Assembly (NCBI GenBank): GCA_023053575.1
Contig: JAKZAP010000018.1
Span: 5,270,001 to 5,334,000, forward strand
From: Branchinecta lynchi
Taxonomy: Eukaryota; Arthropoda; Branchiopoda; Anostraca; Branchinectidae
Direction: 5' to 3'
Length of the DNA stretch: 64,000 bases
Under the pieces are notes generated by a model. The model worked only from the letters and a program-made list of their open reading frames with translations, searched no databases and was not told the origin of the DNA. Below are positions 62,363 to 64,000 of this stretch, piece after piece; position 1 is the stretch's first letter, and each line of letters starts with the position of its first letter. A program made the translations under genes and the position numbers.

Positions 62363-63942
62363 GTTTGTAATTTGTGTGTATGAAGAGTTTACCGTTTTAA
62401 TTCTACCAGTTAATTTGACTTGTGCAAGATCACTGTTCTTGCAGCCCGTTAGGCTACTGACTGGCGATTGTAGTGGTGTGCAGAGCAAAATAACGCTACG
62501 GAGCAGCGCCAAAACTTTACACACCCTCGAATGGCAGCATCAGCAATACTAGCACCACTAGCGATAGAGAACATTCAGTCGTTCACCAGCGCTGGCTCTG
62601 ATAACTTAATATTCTGAATACGGCATAAAAATGATATAACCTCCATTGTTTCCTTAGTGTGTGCAGACCCAGCTTTGCTTTACTAAAAAAATTGAACTCA
62701 CAAGTTTATCTCGCTTTAAATGCCGCAAGCGTTGTGGGTGGCGCCCCGAGTATGGCCCGTTTGCAGAGCATGGAAAGCATCGGTCTTGGCGCTACTCCCT
62801 AGTGTTATTTTGCTCTGGTGGTGTGCGATCTTTGATCTCAAGCCTCTCGACAGCATATTTTTTAGAGTATCGGTATATTGAGCAGGAATAACTTGTAAAT
62901 ATTCCTCGAGCCCAAGCTGACTTTGAAACATATATTCAAATAATGCATAAGACGGATACGTCAGCTACGATGCTTTAGCTGAAGGTTCTATCTACCGACT
63001 GTAAATAGCTTATTCGGGCAAGTTACTTTTAAATACCACTACCTTTTAAATACCCGTACTACCAATACCACAGTGGTATGAAAAGTGAGTTGCCCGAATA
63101 ATTATAGTCGGTAGAAGCTTCAGTTATTTATTGCAGGTTTGTTTCCTTCCCCGACCTTCACCCTGAAGATTGACAGCCTGACGAGGTCCCTTGCCAAGAA
63201 GGGCCGAAATGTCGCTGCTAGAGCATCGTAGCTGACGTATCCCTCTTTTGCATTATTTGAATAGAAATAACTTGCAGTAAACAATATTTCCTGGCTTTTT
63301 GGTTGCAAAAGTAGAAAAAAGAAAAAGAACAAGATGCAACGAATTCTGAATGTTGTCGTTTAAAATTCAGGAGATCAATTAGAGCAAAACAGCGTCTATA
63401 ATTATATTGCAGAAACCTTAATTGGCCCCAAATTCAGACTGCTCATTATCCACAAGCTGCCACAGAGCCCATCAAATCTCACGTCCCCTAGGGATTTTCA
63501 GTTGTTTGTCGAATAGGCGGCAGAAATAGAAAATCCGTGATTTTTGGTTTTTTTTCTTGATCAGCTAGTTATCCCTCTAAGATTATGTGCGAGGGATACA
63601 TATAAATTCGGATATTTTCTATACCGATTTTGCAGTTACCGTGGTATCTGATACAAGGCTTCTCTGCTCTGCTCCGAAATTGTACTTTTCGAAGTCATCC
63701 CAAAAGAAAAACTGATATCCAGTTACGTGACTAAGTGCTAAGCTTCTTTCTCACCAATTTGACAAAATTAGATGAAAGTAAAATGACTTTCAGATACTAA
63801 CATAACTCCAAAAACGCCTTTCGATACCACGGCAACTGCGATATCGGCTTTAGACCGTGGTATTATCAGAAACCATGATATCTGAAAAAACGCAACTAAT
63901 GTTTAGATTTTCCACTTTAAATCCCTTTTTATTTCATTCTAG
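62363..63942 (+). other. Intron of the chaoptin-like gene
   Basis: GT at 62363-62364 and TTTCATTCTAG ending at 63942. Holds a TSD-flanked repeat at 62896-63265 and otherwise no recognisable feature. Confidence 0.6.
62896..63265. mobile_element. Copy of the foldback/hammerhead-like element, with a nested foldback
   Basis: Flanked by AATAACTTG (62887-62895 and 63266-63274). The left end TAAATATTCCTCGAGCCCAAG and the right end TTATTTGAATAGA match the termini of 17707-17985. The right arm keeps CTGACGA (63178-63184), the CCCTTgccaAGAAGGG hairpin and GAAA (63206-63209). Between the arms lies another inverted repeat, about 62985-63116 (CTACCGACT, TTATTCGGGCAA and complements), probably a separate MITE. 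Confidence 0.6.
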
Positions 63943-64000
63943 GCGCATATAAAGTTTCAATATGCCAGAATTACATGACTGAGATCCCTGAAGACGCTTG
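63943..64000 (+). CDS. chp: Chaoptin-like protein, second coding exon (cut by window end)
   Basis: After the acceptor at 63941-63942 the phase-1 join continues the frame without a stop: GAYKVSICQNYMTEIPEDA, a leucine-rich-repeat turn (x-x-I-x-x-N-x-[ML]-x-x-I-P-x-x-A-F type), as expected for the second repeat after the N-cap. The window ends inside the exon. Confidence 0.6.

Noticed and set aside
62661..62891. 76-residue frame in the chaoptin-like intron
   Set aside because: No domain, no splice signals around it, and it runs into a TSD-flanked repeat.

Overview
The window is animal genomic DNA, most likely from an arthropod. At its right edge sits a host gene fragment that resembles chaoptin, a leucine-rich-repeat photoreceptor surface protein: a coding exon at 62068-62362 with canonical splice sites, and the start of the next exon at 63943. 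Nearly everything else is mobile DNA: nested non-autonomous elements, decayed LINE fragments and degenerate repeat arrays. There are no prokaryotic gene arrays, and I recognised no rRNA or tRNA genes.

The main feature is a complete, apparently intact Polinton/Maverick, a virus-like DNA transposon, at 40782-55140 (14,359 bp). It has 567-bp terminal inverted repeats (TIRs) and a perfect 6-bp target-site duplication (TSD), TACGTT, at 40776-40781 and 55141-55146. Gene order, left to right: TIR gene (-); a gene (+) of unknown function behind an apparent heat-shock-type promoter and a 5'UTR intron; a membrane-protein gene (-); protein-primed DNA polymerase B; packaging ATPase; a fibre-like protein; an AT-hook/membrane-active protein; adenain-like protease; a zinc-ribbon ORF overlapping the integrase; a structural protein; penton-like minor capsid protein; a small pVI-like protein; double-jelly-roll major capsid protein; and the second copy of the TIR gene. 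Replication (polymerase), integration (integrase plus TIRs) and particle formation (ATPase, protease, two capsid proteins, core and membrane-active proteins) are all represented, so the element looks like an endogenous virus able to make particles. Points that deserve attention: (a) the zinc-ribbon and integrase frames overlap at an A8 run with -1 frameshift geometry, and the integrase frame has no AUG of its own before the first catalytic Asp; (b) nearly all start codons share a TAAATG signature; (c) a perfect heat-shock element stands before the leftmost internal gene; (d) the two TIRs differ only in one 31-bp patch; (e) there are three tandem-repeat arrays in regulatory positions.

Left of the Polinton (1-40775) the sequence holds: several copies of a family with 137-bp internal tandem repeats, a (GACG)n tract and a terminal TTTTGGGATCCCAAAA palindrome, which looks like a Helitron-related HINE/pearl/DINE-type element (here called HINE-like); a second degenerate repeat family (here family R); a 2.25-kb hAT-like element with 447-bp TIRs and an 8-bp TSD; mariner-, Harbinger-, hAT- and piggyBac-type MITEs; three decayed LINE fragments; a 3.7-kb element with hairpin ends; and a foldback with a hammerhead-like core. 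Right of the Polinton (55147-61558) are more HINE-like copies, one split by a poly(A) retroposon, followed by the host gene, whose introns carry nested MITEs. The Polinton itself landed inside a HINE-like copy, so its empty site can be inferred from paralogous copies.

Limits: all calls come from reading the sequence and remembered family patterns, with no alignments run. Repeat-family boundaries outside elements with a clear TSD are approximate.
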